Under the pieces are notes generated by a model. That model was not told where the DNA came from and did not search any database. It saw only the letters and a program-made list of their open reading frames with translations. DNA of 64,000 nucleotides from assembly GCF_002943755.1 (NCBI RefSeq), contig NZ_MQUB01000001.1, positions 2,220,501 through 2,284,500 of the forward strand. The letters run 5' to 3'. Below, piece by piece: positions 36,273 through 44,958 of the stretch. The first letter of the stretch is position 1. Every line of letters starts with the position of its first letter. A program made the position numbers and the translations under genes. The DNA is from Aureitalea marina (GTDB taxonomy: Bacteria; Bacteroidota; Bacteroidia; Flavobacteriales; Flavobacteriaceae).

Positions 36273-36311
36273 TTTACTTTCTTGCAACTTTTACATAACA
36301 TTAATTTTACA
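36273..36311 (+). promoter_or_regulatory. Second tandem 11-bp repeat, putative Pho box of the phosphate permease
   Basis: Four hexamers at exact 11-bp steps: TTTACT (36273), GCAACT (36284), ATAACA (36295), TTTACA (36306), all keeping the (A/T)AC core and in the same orientation as the first array. A possible -7 box TACTTTAC follows at 36339. AT-rich sequence makes this array weaker evidence than the first. Confidence 0.45.
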
Positions 36312-36382
36312 TTAAATCTTTAATATATTGTTTTTTAGTACTTTACACTTGTCGGTAATTGTGATCATTTCATCTAAACCTT

Positions 36383-36433
36383 ATGGCACAACGTCTATCA
36401 GGAGTTAAGGGTAAATATTTCGTGCCGACCTGA
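36383..36433 (+). other. Possible 16-codon leader reading frame
   Basis: ATG at 36383 opens MAQRLSGVKGKYFVPT and stops with TGA at 36433, 75 bases before the permease start. It would lie in the permease leader if transcription starts near 36350. Basic and short; it could be a regulatory leader peptide or chance. Confidence 0.2.
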
Positions 36434-36508
36434 ATTAACTCATAACAATTCCGTAACACAGCTATCAAAAAATAAGTGGATTTTTGCCTTTTATAGCCTC
36501 CCTGCTTT

Positions 36509-38770
36509 ATGGACAATATTTATTTGTGGATGCTGATCGCCCTGGCCGTACTGGCCATAGCCGATTTGGTGGTAGGTGTAAGCAATGATGCCGTAAATTT
36601 CCTGAACTCGGCCATCGGATCTAAAGCCGTCTCCTTCAAGACAATCATGATCGTAGCCAGTATTGGTATTGCCTTTGGGGCACTGTCTTCCAGCGGTATG
36701 ATGGAAGTGGCTAGGAAAGGGATATTCGTACCCAGTCAGTTCTACTTTGACGAGATCATGATCATTTTTATGGCTGTCATGATCACCGATATTCTACTGT
36801 TGGATTTTTTCAATAGCCTGGGATTACCGACTTCAACTACGGTATCTATTGTTTTTGAACTTTTAGGGGCGGCCGTATGTATGTCACTGATCAAGATCGC
36901 GGCCAACGACGGCAGCATACTAGAATTGGGAAATTATATAAACTCCTCCAAGGCCACCGAGATCATATTGGGAATATTGTTGTCTGTGGTAGTGGCCTTT
37001 TCAATCGGGGCCATCGTCCAATATGTTGCCCGTTATTTGCTGACCTTCAATTTTGAACGCAAGTCCATCTATGCCGCATCCATCTTTGGAGGATTGGCGG
37101 TTACCGCTATTGCCTATTTCATTATAGTAAAAGGACTAAAGGGAGCAGATATACTTCCACAAGGATTCAATGAATGGGCACAGACCAATTTGTGGCAGTT
37201 CATTGGAGTGAATGTCGTGTTCTGGACCCTGTTGTCCGGGATATTGATTGCCGCCTTTAAGATCAATATTTATAAACAGATCATCGTATTAGGAACCTTT
37301 GCCCTGGCCATGGCCTTTGCCGGGAACGATCTGGTTAACTTCATCGGAGTGCCTATGGCGGCTTACCAATCCTACCTGGACTGGACTGCTGCTGATCCGG
37401 CTGTAGCGGCCAATGCCTTTAGCATGGAAAGCCTTTCGGCTAAAGTACCTACCCAACCGCTTCTATTGCTTCTTGCCGGGTTGGTCATGGTATTGACCCT
37501 CTGGTTCAGTGAAAAAGCCAGGAGAGTAGTCAAAACATCTGTAGACCTCTCAAGTCAGTCGGATGTCCAAGAACGCTTCAAACCTAACTGGCTAGCCCAA
37601 AATCTGGTTAGAGGTGTAATTGGCATGAACAAATTGGTCATAACGATCTTACCGGACAGAACCCAAAAAAGTATTTCCAGACGCTTTACCCCGACCACCA
37701 GTTCATTGATACTAGATGCCGATAAACCGGCCTTCGATATGGTGAGAGCTGCCGTCAACCTGGTTGTGGCCAGTGTATTGATCTCTATCGCCACCGGGAT
37801 GAAATTACCCTTGTCTACCACCTACGTTACCTTTATGGTGGCCATGGGATCCTCCCTTGCAGACCGTGCCTGGGGAAGTGATAGCGCAGTATACCGAGTA
37901 TCCGGGGTTATTAATGTTATTGCTGGTTGGTTTATGACTGCCCTAACGGCATTCACAGCCGCCGCCATTATGGCCTTTTTGATCTACCAGTTTGGAGCCA
38001 TCGCTCTGATCGCTCTTCTAGTCTTAGCTCTTTTCCTCATAACCCGGAACTACGTCAATGTGCGTAAGGACACCAAGGAGATTAAAGAAGAACTCACCTT
38101 TAAAATGGCCGAAAGTTCTTCCATTAAAGGGGTTATTCAAGAAAGCTCAGAGAATGTAGCCGTAGTTATGAAACGCGGAAATAAGCTCTTATCCGATACT
38201 ATGCGGAATCTGTCCAAACAAGACCTGAAAGGCTTGCGTAAAGCGCGCGCTTATGCGGAAGAATTATCGGACGAGATGGACGAGTTAAAGAATCACGTCT
38301 TTTATTATATCAAGAACCTGGACGGTGATACTCACGGCGCCAGCCGGTTTTACTTACTCATCCAAGATTCTCTTCAAGATATTGTTCAGTCCTTGAGTTA
38401 TATTACAAAAGCCAGTTATAAACACGTTAAAAACGGACACAAAGGTCTTCGCTTTAACCAGATCAGGGATCTAAAAGAGATCGAATCCCGTCTGCTGGAG
38501 ATCTTTGCACGGGTTGAAAAGGAATTCAAGAATCAGACCTTGGAAAACCTGCCTGAGATCATAGAGGCCAAGCAGGAATTCTACAATTTCATTTCGGACG
38601 ATATAGAAAGACAGATAGCCCGGACCAAAGATCCCGAGTCTAGTCCTAAGAATACAACACTTTATTTTAGCCTGTTATTAGAGTGTAAGGATATTGTCGA
38701 AGCCTTAACCCTACTTCTGGAGCACTACTATGTAGAATATGTCAACTCCAGAGAGATAGACCTACTTTAA
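36509..38770 (+). CDS. PiT-family inorganic phosphate permease with C-terminal PhoU-like domain
   Basis: The 753-residue protein has two PiT signature copies: GVSNDAVNFLNSAIGSKA with helices near the N-terminus, and FAGNDLVNFIGVPMAA in the middle, plus PTSTTVSIVFELLG and PLSTTYVTFMVAMG. About 12 hydrophobic segments span residues 1-520. After RNYVNVRKD the last ~230 residues are helical and charged with no membrane segment (NKLLSDTMRNLSKQDLKGLRKA...ELSDEMDELKNHVFYYIKNL), like PhoU/DUF47 proteins that control phosphate transporters. Ordinary PiT proteins are about 420-530 residues, so this is a transporter-regulator fusion. It imports phosphate driven by protons or sodium. Confidence 0.92.
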   Translation: MDNIYLWMLIALAVLAIADLVVGVSNDAVNFLNSAIGSKAVSFKTIMIVASIGIAFGALSSSGMMEVARKGIFVPSQFYFDEIMIIFMAVMITDILLLDFFNSLGLPTSTTVSIVFELLGAAVCMSLIKIAANDGSILELGNYINSSKATEIILGILLSVVVAFSIGAIVQYVARYLLTFNFERKSIYAASIFGGLAVTAIAYFIIVKGLKGADILPQGFNEWAQTNLWQFIGVNVVFWTLLSGILIAAFKINIYKQIIVLGTFALAMAFAGNDLVNFIGVPMAAYQSYLDWTAADPAVAANAFSMESLSAKVPTQPLLLLLAGLVMVLTLWFSEKARRVVKTSVDLSSQSDVQERFKPNWLAQNLVRGVIGMNKLVITILPDRTQKSISRRFTPTTSSLILDADKPAFDMVRAAVNLVVASVLISIATGMKLPLSTTYVTFMVAMGSSLADRAWGSDSAVYRVSGVINVIAGWFMTALTAFTAAAIMAFLIYQFGAIALIALLVLALFLITRNYVNVRKDTKEIKEELTFKMAESSSIKGVIQESSENVAVVMKRGNKLLSDTMRNLSKQDLKGLRKARAYAEELSDEMDELKNHVFYYIKNLDGDTHGASRFYLLIQDSLQDIVQSLSYITKASYKHVKNGHKGLRFNQIRDLKEIESRLLEIFARVEKEFKNQTLENLPEIIEAKQEFYNFISDDIERQIARTKDPESSPKNTTLYFSLLLECKDIVEALTLLLEHYYVEYVNSREIDLL

Positions 38771-38831
38771 GCTCTTCTATTCCGAGAAATTAGTTTAAAC
38801 TATATTTAGTCATCCGATTAAACCAAACCAG

Positions 38832-39551
38832 ATGACTATCCGAACACTTCTTTGTTTGTTGCTTATTCCATTTACTGGGGAAATAATGGCCCAGGAATTG
38901 ACTGGTAAGCAACTATTGCAAAATGCTATTGAATATCACGATCCCGAAGGACAATGGAGCACCTTTAGGGGTAAGCTGAAAATTGTCATGGAAACACCCA
39001 AGTCCGAAGATCGGATAAGTGAAATTTGGATCGATCTTCCGTCTGATATCTTCCGTTTGACCGCTCGTAAAGGTGAACTTACCACACACTATGAACTGAT
39101 AAACGGGGCGTGTAATTTAAGATTGAATGGAGAGTTGGAATTCGACCTGGACGAAGCTGAAAAAGCCGGCTTGACTTGTGAGCGAGCTACACTTTACCGG
39201 AATTACTACACCTATCTGTACGGCCTACCCATGAAGCTCAAGGATCCCGGCACCAATGTAGATCCCGTTGTGAAGCGCATGACATTCAAGGGAAAAGAAT
39301 ATCTAGTTCTGAATGTGAACTACGACCAGGAAGTGGGTACGGACGTCTGGCGATTCTACTTTGATCCAACCACCTACGCCATGGAGGTCTATCAGTTCTT
39401 TAAGGGCGATCCGGAAGGCAAAGGAAAGAATACCGGTGAATACATCTTATTGGACGGCATAGAGATGGTAGAAGGCATGAAGATCCCAAAAACCAGGGCC
39501 TGGTATTACAACAAAGGCGACAAATACCTGGGAACTGACATACTACAATAA
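38832..39551 (+). CDS. DUF6503-like secreted protein
   Basis: The 239-residue protein has a signal peptide (to about IMAQE) and a beta-rich body like outer-membrane lipoprotein carrier folds (LolA/DUF6503): KLKIVMETPK, IWIDLPSDIFRLTA, WRFYFDPTTYAMEVYQF. Two cysteines (in GACNLRL and LTCERA) could form a disulfide. It follows the phosphate permease by 61 bases in the same direction but may have its own promoter. Family assignment is from memory and the function is unknown. Confidence 0.7.
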   Translation: MTIRTLLCLLLIPFTGEIMAQELTGKQLLQNAIEYHDPEGQWSTFRGKLKIVMETPKSEDRISEIWIDLPSDIFRLTARKGELTTHYELINGACNLRLNGELEFDLDEAEKAGLTCERATLYRNYYTYLYGLPMKLKDPGTNVDPVVKRMTFKGKEYLVLNVNYDQEVGTDVWRFYFDPTTYAMEVYQFFKGDPEGKGKNTGEYILLDGIEMVEGMKIPKTRAWYYNKGDKYLGTDILQ

Positions 39552-39578
39552 AAAAAGGCAGCCTTGGGCTGCCTTTTT
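39552..39578. terminator. Bidirectional terminator between DUF6503 gene and nrdA
   Basis: AAAAAGGCAGC, five-base loop, GCTGCCTTTTT, with T-rich tails on both strands, just beyond both convergent stops. Confidence 0.88.
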
Positions 39579-39596
39579 AATATTAACACTTGTAAT

Positions 39597-42020
39597 CTAG
39601 GATCCACACATCAGGCAATCTTCATCGTCCTGAGCGTCTTTGGATTGCGCCAACAGATCGCGTAGTTCTTGAGCGGTCATCGGCTTATCTGCTGCAGAGG
39701 TAGCGGCGCTAACCTCGGCGGTTTCCGCCACAGCAACAGGTTCTTTCTTGGACTCGTTACTAAGGGTGAACTTAATGGCGTCCACCGCACTTTTGGTGCG
39801 CAGGTAATACATCCCTGTTTTGAGTCCGTTCTTCCATGCATAGAAATGCATTGAAGTCAATTTGGCGTAATTCGCGTTCTCCATAAAGAGATTCAACGAT
39901 TGGGATTGATCAATGAAGTAGCCTCTATGACGAGACATATCGATGATGTCCTTCATACTCAATTCCCATACGGTCTTATATAGATCTTTCAATTCCTGTG
40001 GAATGATTTCAATCCCCTGGATAGAACCATTGGCACGCATGATCTCTTGCTTTAGATCGTCGTTCCAAAGCCCAAGTTTGACCAGGTCTTCCAACAAGTG
40101 TTTGTTGACCACGATGAACTCCCCGGATAACACCCTTCGGGTATAGATATTGGAGGTATAGGGCTCGAAAGCTTCGTTATTTCCAAGTATTTGGGAAGTA
40201 GAAGCGGTAGGCATAGGAGCTACAAGCAATGAGTTCCTCACTCCGTTCTTCTTGACATCTTTTCTGAGCTTAGCCCAGTCCCAACGACCACTGAGTTCAT
40301 CATCTTGGATACCCCACAAGTTGTATTGGAATTCGCCATTGGAGATCGGCGACCCCTTATAGCTTTCATATGGACCATCGGCCTTAGCCTCTTCCATTGA
40401 AGCTGTAACTGCAGCAAAATAAAGGGTTTCAAAGATCTCTTGGTTCAGTTTTTTGGCTTCATCACTGGTAAAAGGCAGACGCAACATGATGAATGCATCG
40501 GCCAATCCTTGAACTCCCAAACCTACCGGACGGTGACGGAAATTTGAATTTCGAGCTTCGGGAACTGGATAGAAGTTCCTATCGATCACCCGGTTCAGGT
40601 TCTTGGTCACTCGCTTAGTCACCTTGAACAAGGCCTTGTGATCAAACTCTCCGTTCTTCACAAACATTGGCAGGGCTATGGAGGCCAAATTACAAACTGC
40701 AACCTCGTCTTCTGAGGTATACTCCAGGATCTCGGTACAGAGGTTAGATGACCGAATAGTCCCCAGATTCTTCTGGTTACTCTTGCGGTTGGCGGAATCC
40801 TTGTATAGCATATAAGGCGTCCCAGTTTCAATCTGAGACTCCAATATTTTTTCCCAAAGTTCACGTGCCTTAATGGTCTTGCGTCCCTTGTCTTGGGCCT
40901 CGTACTCCATATACATTTGCTCGAACTCCTCTCCATGGGTATCGAAGAGCCCGGGGCATTCGTTAGGACACATCAGGGTCCAGGGGCCATCCTCCTGAAC
41001 GCGTTTCATGAAAAGATCGGGAATCCACATGGCATAGAACAGGTCCCTCGCGCGCATTTCTTCTTTTCCGTGATTCTTCTTCAGATCCAGGAAATCGAAA
41101 ATGTCTGCATGCCAGGGTTCAACATAAATGGCAAATGAACCTTTCCGTTTTCCACCACCCTGATCCACATATCGGGCAGTATCATTAAACACTCTAAGCA
41201 TGGGTACTATCCCATTGGAAGTCCCGTTTGTACCAGCGATGTAAGAGCCGGTAGCTCGTATGTTATGAATGCTAAGTCCTATTCCTCCTGCGGACTGAGA
41301 GATCTTGGCCGTTTGCTTAAGGGTGTCATATATCCCATCGATGCTATCGTCCTTCATGGTCAAGAGGAAGCAGGAAGACATTTGTGGCTTGGGTGTACCA
41401 CTGTTGAATAGCGTAGGTGTAGCGTGAGTAAAGAACTTCTTGGACATCAGCTCGTAGGTTTCCTTAGCCGCTTCCAGGTCGTCCAGGTGGATCCCAACAG
41501 AAACACGCATCAACATATGCTGTGGTCGTTCCACTATCTGGCCGTTCAATTTTAGTAGATATGAGCGCTCCAGGGTTTTAAAACCGAAGTAGTCGTATCC
41601 GAAATCTCGGTTGTAGATGATGGTAGAGTCTAACTCATCGGCATTGTCCATGATCACCTTGTAGACCTCATCACTTAATAAAGGTGCATTTTTTCCAGTT
41701 CTAGGATTGACATACTGGTAAAGGTCGGTCATAACCTCAGAGAAAGACTTCTTAGTATTCTTGTGAAGATTGGATACAGAGATACGGGCCGCCAATTTTG
41801 CGTAATCCGGATGGGTTACCGTCATGGTCGCGGCAATTTCCGCTGCCAGATTATCCAGCTCGCTGGTCGTAACCCCATCGTACAATCCTTCGATCACCCG
41901 CATGGCTACTTTCACCGGGTCTACTAGTTCGTTGAGCCCATAGCACAACTTCCGCACACGCGATGTGATCTTATCGAACATCACGGGTTCCCTACGGCCG
42001 TCTCTCTTAATTACATCCAT
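39597..42020 (-). CDS. nrdA: Ribonucleoside-diphosphate reductase, alpha subunit (class Ia)
   Basis: The 807-residue catalytic subunit makes deoxyribonucleotides. Residues 1-90 are an ATP-cone ([20 protein letters not shown]), giving allosteric activity control. The active-site region shows [26 protein letters not shown] and [15 protein letters not shown], and the C-terminus ends DEDCLMCGS, the redox Cys pair that is re-reduced by thioredoxin. Layout matches the eukaryote-like NrdA common in Bacteroidota. It follows nrdB by 127 bases on the same strand. Confidence 0.97.
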   Translation of the reverse strand: MDVIKRDGRREPVMFDKITSRVRKLCYGLNELVDPVKVAMRVIEGLYDGVTTSELDNLAAEIAATMTVTHPDYAKLAARISVSNLHKNTKKSFSEVMTDLYQYVNPRTGKNAPLLSDEVYKVIMDNADELDSTIIYNRDFGYDYFGFKTLERSYLLKLNGQIVERPQHMLMRVSVGIHLDDLEAAKETYELMSKKFFTHATPTLFNSGTPKPQMSSCFLLTMKDDSIDGIYDTLKQTAKISQSAGGIGLSIHNIRATGSYIAGTNGTSNGIVPMLRVFNDTARYVDQGGGKRKGSFAIYVEPWHADIFDFLDLKKNHGKEEMRARDLFYAMWIPDLFMKRVQEDGPWTLMCPNECPGLFDTHGEEFEQMYMEYEAQDKGRKTIKARELWEKILESQIETGTPYMLYKDSANRKSNQKNLGTIRSSNLCTEILEYTSEDEVAVCNLASIALPMFVKNGEFDHKALFKVTKRVTKNLNRVIDRNFYPVPEARNSNFRHRPVGLGVQGLADAFIMLRLPFTSDEAKKLNQEIFETLYFAAVTASMEEAKADGPYESYKGSPISNGEFQYNLWGIQDDELSGRWDWAKLRKDVKKNGVRNSLLVAPMPTASTSQILGNNEAFEPYTSNIYTRRVLSGEFIVVNKHLLEDLVKLGLWNDDLKQEIMRANGSIQGIEIIPQELKDLYKTVWELSMKDIIDMSRHRGYFIDQSQSLNLFMENANYAKLTSMHFYAWKNGLKTGMYYLRTKSAVDAIKFTLSNESKKEPVAVAETAEVSAATSAADKPMTAQELRDLLAQSKDAQDDEDCLMCGS

Positions 42021-42147
42021 TTCGTCTTACTTATGTGTTACTTAGTTTGTGTCTGAGCAAACGAATCCTGTGTGAATCCCTTCACAATGACTCGTTTGTA
42101 TTCTAAGTGAAACCCGCCTGTCTTGAGGCATGACAGACGATGGCTCC

Positions 42148-43125
42148 CTAAAAATCGGCGTCGAAAGTAATCTCTTTCGACTCTTTGTCTGAGTTGCTGA
42201 CGTTCGCTTTTTGGTATTCGGAAACCCGTTTCTCGAAGAAATTGGTCTTTCCTTGAAGCGAAATCATATCCATAAAATCAAATGGATTAGTAGCATTGTA
42301 TTCCTTCTCACAGCCCAATTCAACCAACAAGCGGTCGGTAACAAATTCGAGATATTGGGTCATGAGTTTTGCGTTCATCCCAATCAAACTGACAGGCAAA
42401 GATTCGGTAATGAATTCTCTTTCAATGTTTAGTGCATCCACGATGATCCCCCGTATACGCTCTTTGGGTACCGGATTGATCAGGTGGTGGTTGTGAAGAT
42501 GGACCGCAAAGTCGCAGTGCATCCCTTCATCCCTGGAGATCAACTCGTTGGAAAAGGTCAAACCGGGCATCAATCCCCGTTTTTTAAGCCAGAAAATAGA
42601 ACAGAAGGCTCCGGAAAAGAAAATACCCTCCACTGCTGCAAACGCGATCAATCGCTCTGCAAAGCTTGGGCTTTCGATCCATTTCAAGGCCCAATCGGCC
42701 TTCTTCTTGATGGCTGGAAAATTTTCGATCGCCTTAAATAGGGTGTCCTTTTCCTTGTCGTCCTTTACATAGGTATCGATAAGCAGTGAATAGGTCTCAC
42801 TGTGAATGTTCTCCATCATGATCTGAAACCCATAGAAGAACTTCGCCTCGGTATATTGTACCTCGTTGACGAAGTTCTCCGCCAGGTTTTCATTCACGAT
42901 ACCATCACTTGCGGCAAAAAAAGCTAAGATGTGCTTAATGAAGTAGCGCTCGTCATCTGATAGCTTAGAACCCCAGTCCGTCAGATCCTGGTGGAGATCG
43001 ATCTCCTCCGCTGTCCAAAAACTGGCTTCACTTTTCTTGTACCATTCCCAGATATCGTGGTGTTGGATAGGAAAGATGACAAATCGGTTCTTGTTCTCTG
43101 CTAAAATCGGCTCTACTGCACTCAT
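42148..43125 (-). CDS. nrdB: Ribonucleoside-diphosphate reductase, beta subunit
   Basis: The 325-residue ferritin-like subunit holds the di-iron/tyrosyl radical centre. Visible ligands: Asp74 in [13 protein letters not shown], Glu105 and His108 in MENIHSETY, with the candidate radical Tyr112, and later EGIFFSGAF and [12 protein letters not shown]. Presence of the Tyr supports the class Ia type rather than a radical-less subclass. It lies upstream of nrdA, with a 373-base regulatory spacer ahead of it containing repeats. Confidence 0.96.
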   Translation of the reverse strand: MSAVEPILAENKNRFVIFPIQHHDIWEWYKKSEASFWTAEEIDLHQDLTDWGSKLSDDERYFIKHILAFFAASDGIVNENLAENFVNEVQYTEAKFFYGFQIMMENIHSETYSLLIDTYVKDDKEKDTLFKAIENFPAIKKKADWALKWIESPSFAERLIAFAAVEGIFFSGAFCSIFWLKKRGLMPGLTFSNELISRDEGMHCDFAVHLHNHHLINPVPKERIRGIIVDALNIEREFITESLPVSLIGMNAKLMTQYLEFVTDRLLVELGCEKEYNATNPFDFMDMISLQGKTNFFEKRVSEYQKANVSNSDKESKEITFDADF

Positions 43126-43226
43126 GTGTCCTTTTCGTTTAAAATATTGGCATACTTCTCGTTACTAGGGACTAACAAATATGAAAAAAAAGGAAGTTAA
43201 AAGGCTGAAATTGCGATTTGGGTTTT

Positions 43227-43339
43227 TAACAAAGTTGTCAACACGCTCTGTTTAACTTTGTTATTAATCAGATGTTAAAAAAAGAATATAACTATTTGTT
43301 TATCAATTATTTATGATTTAACAGAAAAGGTTGTCAACA
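43227..43339. promoter_or_regulatory. Repeat-rich region upstream of nrdB
   Basis: The 373-base gap 43126-43498 holds no protein gene. TAACAAAGTT (43227-43236) and AACTTTGTTA (43254-43263) form a perfect 10-bp inverted repeat. GTTGTCAACA occurs twice, at 43234-43243 and 43330-43339. These are candidate sites for a regulator of ribonucleotide reductase; they do not match the NrdR-box pattern I know. Confidence 0.35.
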
Positions 43340-43498
43340 TAAACAAAAATGGTCGTTAAAAACCCGTCAGATCGCCTGTTTCACAAGGTCTGAACCTTGA
43401 TTATCCGATGTTTTCAGCCATCTAATTTTCAACAGAAAATCAGCAAGGAATTCGTCCGAAAATTCTACAGAATATTCTAGAATGGGAATATGGTGGAC

Positions 43499-44065
43499 CT
43501 ATTTTCTCTCTGCTGCGACCTTTTCCAATTCACTGTACCAATCCGGTCCAAATTTCCGGATCAAAGCGTCCTTGACAAATCGATAGACGGGCACCTTGAG
43601 TTCGGCTCCCAGGGTACAAGCATCGTCACAAATGGGCCACCGATGATAGTTCACTGCTGCAAATTCGCTGTAGTCCTGAACCCTGACCGGATATAAATGG
43701 CAGCTGATCGGTTTTCGAAAATCAATTGCACCCGCATTGAAGGCATCCTCAATTCCGCAACTGGCAATTCCGCCTTCCTTAAAGGTCACATAGGCACACT
43801 CCTTATCGTTTACTAGTGGAGTTTCCAATTCGTCCAATTGAGAGACGATATGCGTGCCCTGCTCCTCAATCGCTTCTATGCCCTCCGGACGTAGAAATGG
43901 CTGAACCTTTGGATAGATCTCCTGCAATGTGCCGACCTCTTCTGACGTCAGAGGTGCACCTGCCTCACCGGCAATGCAACACTCTCCTTTACAGGTACTT
44001 AGATTACAAACAAAATCCTTGTCCAACAGGTCCTCGGAGACGATTGTTTTCCCTAATTGAAACAT
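43499..44065 (-). CDS. DUF3109 family protein (cysteine-rich)
   Basis: The 188-residue protein starts MFQLGKTIVSEDLLDKDFVC and has a cysteine cluster (CNLSTCKGECC), then C in GIASCGIEDAF, PISCHLYPVR and ICDDACTLG, the pattern of DUF3109/YkgJ-like proteins thought to bind zinc or an iron-sulfur cluster. The HLYPVR motif is typical. It is cytoplasmic by sequence and separately transcribed. The biochemical role is unknown. Confidence 0.85.
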   Translation of the reverse strand: MFQLGKTIVSEDLLDKDFVCNLSTCKGECCIAGEAGAPLTSEEVGTLQEIYPKVQPFLRPEGIEAIEEQGTHIVSQLDELETPLVNDKECAYVTFKEGGIASCGIEDAFNAGAIDFRKPISCHLYPVRVQDYSEFAAVNYHRWPICDDACTLGAELKVPVYRFVKDALIRKFGPDWYSELEKVAAERK

Positions 44066-44143
44066 GTAGGCTAAGATACTTGCTTTCTCTTTAGCACGGT
44101 GAAAAATTAATGGGATTTAGGTGTTAATGATTGCGGATTTATC

Positions 44144-44151
44144 TAATTTTG
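44144..44151 (+). promoter_or_regulatory. -7 box of the marC-like gene
   Basis: TAATTTTG, exact TAnnTTTG, 20 bases before ATG 44172; it lies downstream of the upstream in-frame ATG at 44121, which is therefore rejected. Confidence 0.5.
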
Positions 44152-44171
44152 CGCGCTTAAAATTCAAGGTT

Positions 44172-44753
44172 ATGGCATTCGACTTCAAAGAGATACTGAC
44201 GGCTACCATGGTTTTGTTTGCCGTTATCGACATCATCGGTAATATTCCAATTATCATTTCGCTTCGGGAAAAAGCTGGACACATCCAAAGTGAGAAGGCG
44301 TCCATCATTGCCGCAGTTGTCATGATACTGTTTCTTTTTCTGGGGAAGAGCATCCTTAGACTGATCGGTATAGATGTCAGTGAATTTGCGGTAGCTGGAG
44401 CGTTTATCCTGTTCTTTATTGCTTTGGAGATGATCCTGGGAATCACCCTTTTCAAGGATGATGGCAGCTCACCGGATATGGCCTCTGTGTTTCCGCTGGC
44501 CTTCCCCATGTTGGCCGGACCAGGAAGCTTGACCACTCTACTTTCCCTGCGTGCGGAATACGCTGTAGAAAATGTGATCATTGCCGTACTGATCAATATC
44601 ATCATCATTTATGTCGTTCTAAAGACCTCAGCCCGTCTGCAAAGCGTATTGGGGAAGAACGGTATCGGGATCATTCGGAAGGTATTCGGTGTAGTTCTTT
44701 TGGCGATTGCCGTCAAACTATTCACCTCCAATATTCAGGCCTTGTTTTCGTAA
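44172..44753 (+). CDS. MarC-family integral membrane protein
   Basis: From ATG 44172 the protein has 193 residues and six hydrophobic helices, with the MarC features AVIDIIGNIPIIISL, FPLAFPMLAGPGSLTTLLSL and GVVLLAIAVKL. The family was once linked to multiple antibiotic resistance but a transport role is unproven. The small membrane protein gene 10 bases downstream is probably in the same transcript. Confidence 0.9.
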   Translation: MAFDFKEILTATMVLFAVIDIIGNIPIIISLREKAGHIQSEKASIIAAVVMILFLFLGKSILRLIGIDVSEFAVAGAFILFFIALEMILGITLFKDDGSSPDMASVFPLAFPMLAGPGSLTTLLSLRAEYAVENVIIAVLINIIIIYVVLKTSARLQSVLGKNGIGIIRKVFGVVLLAIAVKLFTSNIQALFS

Positions 44754-44763
44754 ATTTGTAGGC

Positions 44764-44955
44764 ATGAAGATCTTCATTTACGTATTAATGGTTTTGGCCC
44801 TTGGACTGATCGTATTTAACGCGACCCTATTAGATTTCGATGGGCTTTTTCAAGGAGATAGCCAGATAGCCATGATCGGTATCCTAGCGGCCGCCTGCGT
44901 TTTAGTTCTCTTGACTATTTTGTTGATATCCCGCCGGATCGCGGGCAAGAAATAG
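44764..44955 (+). CDS. Small two-helix membrane protein, 63 residues
   Basis: ATG 44764 opens MKIFIYVLMVLALGLIVFNA, a first helix, then an acidic loop (DFDGLFQGD), a second helix (about 35-55) and a basic tail (SRRIAGKK). It follows marC by 10 bases and converges with the S41 protease gene, whose stop is four bases away. An in-frame ATG at 44707 lies inside marC and would put 19 polar residues ahead of the helix; I reject it. No family recognised. Confidence 0.65.
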   Translation: MKIFIYVLMVLALGLIVFNATLLDFDGLFQGDSQIAMIGILAAACVLVLLTILLISRRIAGKK

Positions 44956-44958
44956 GAG

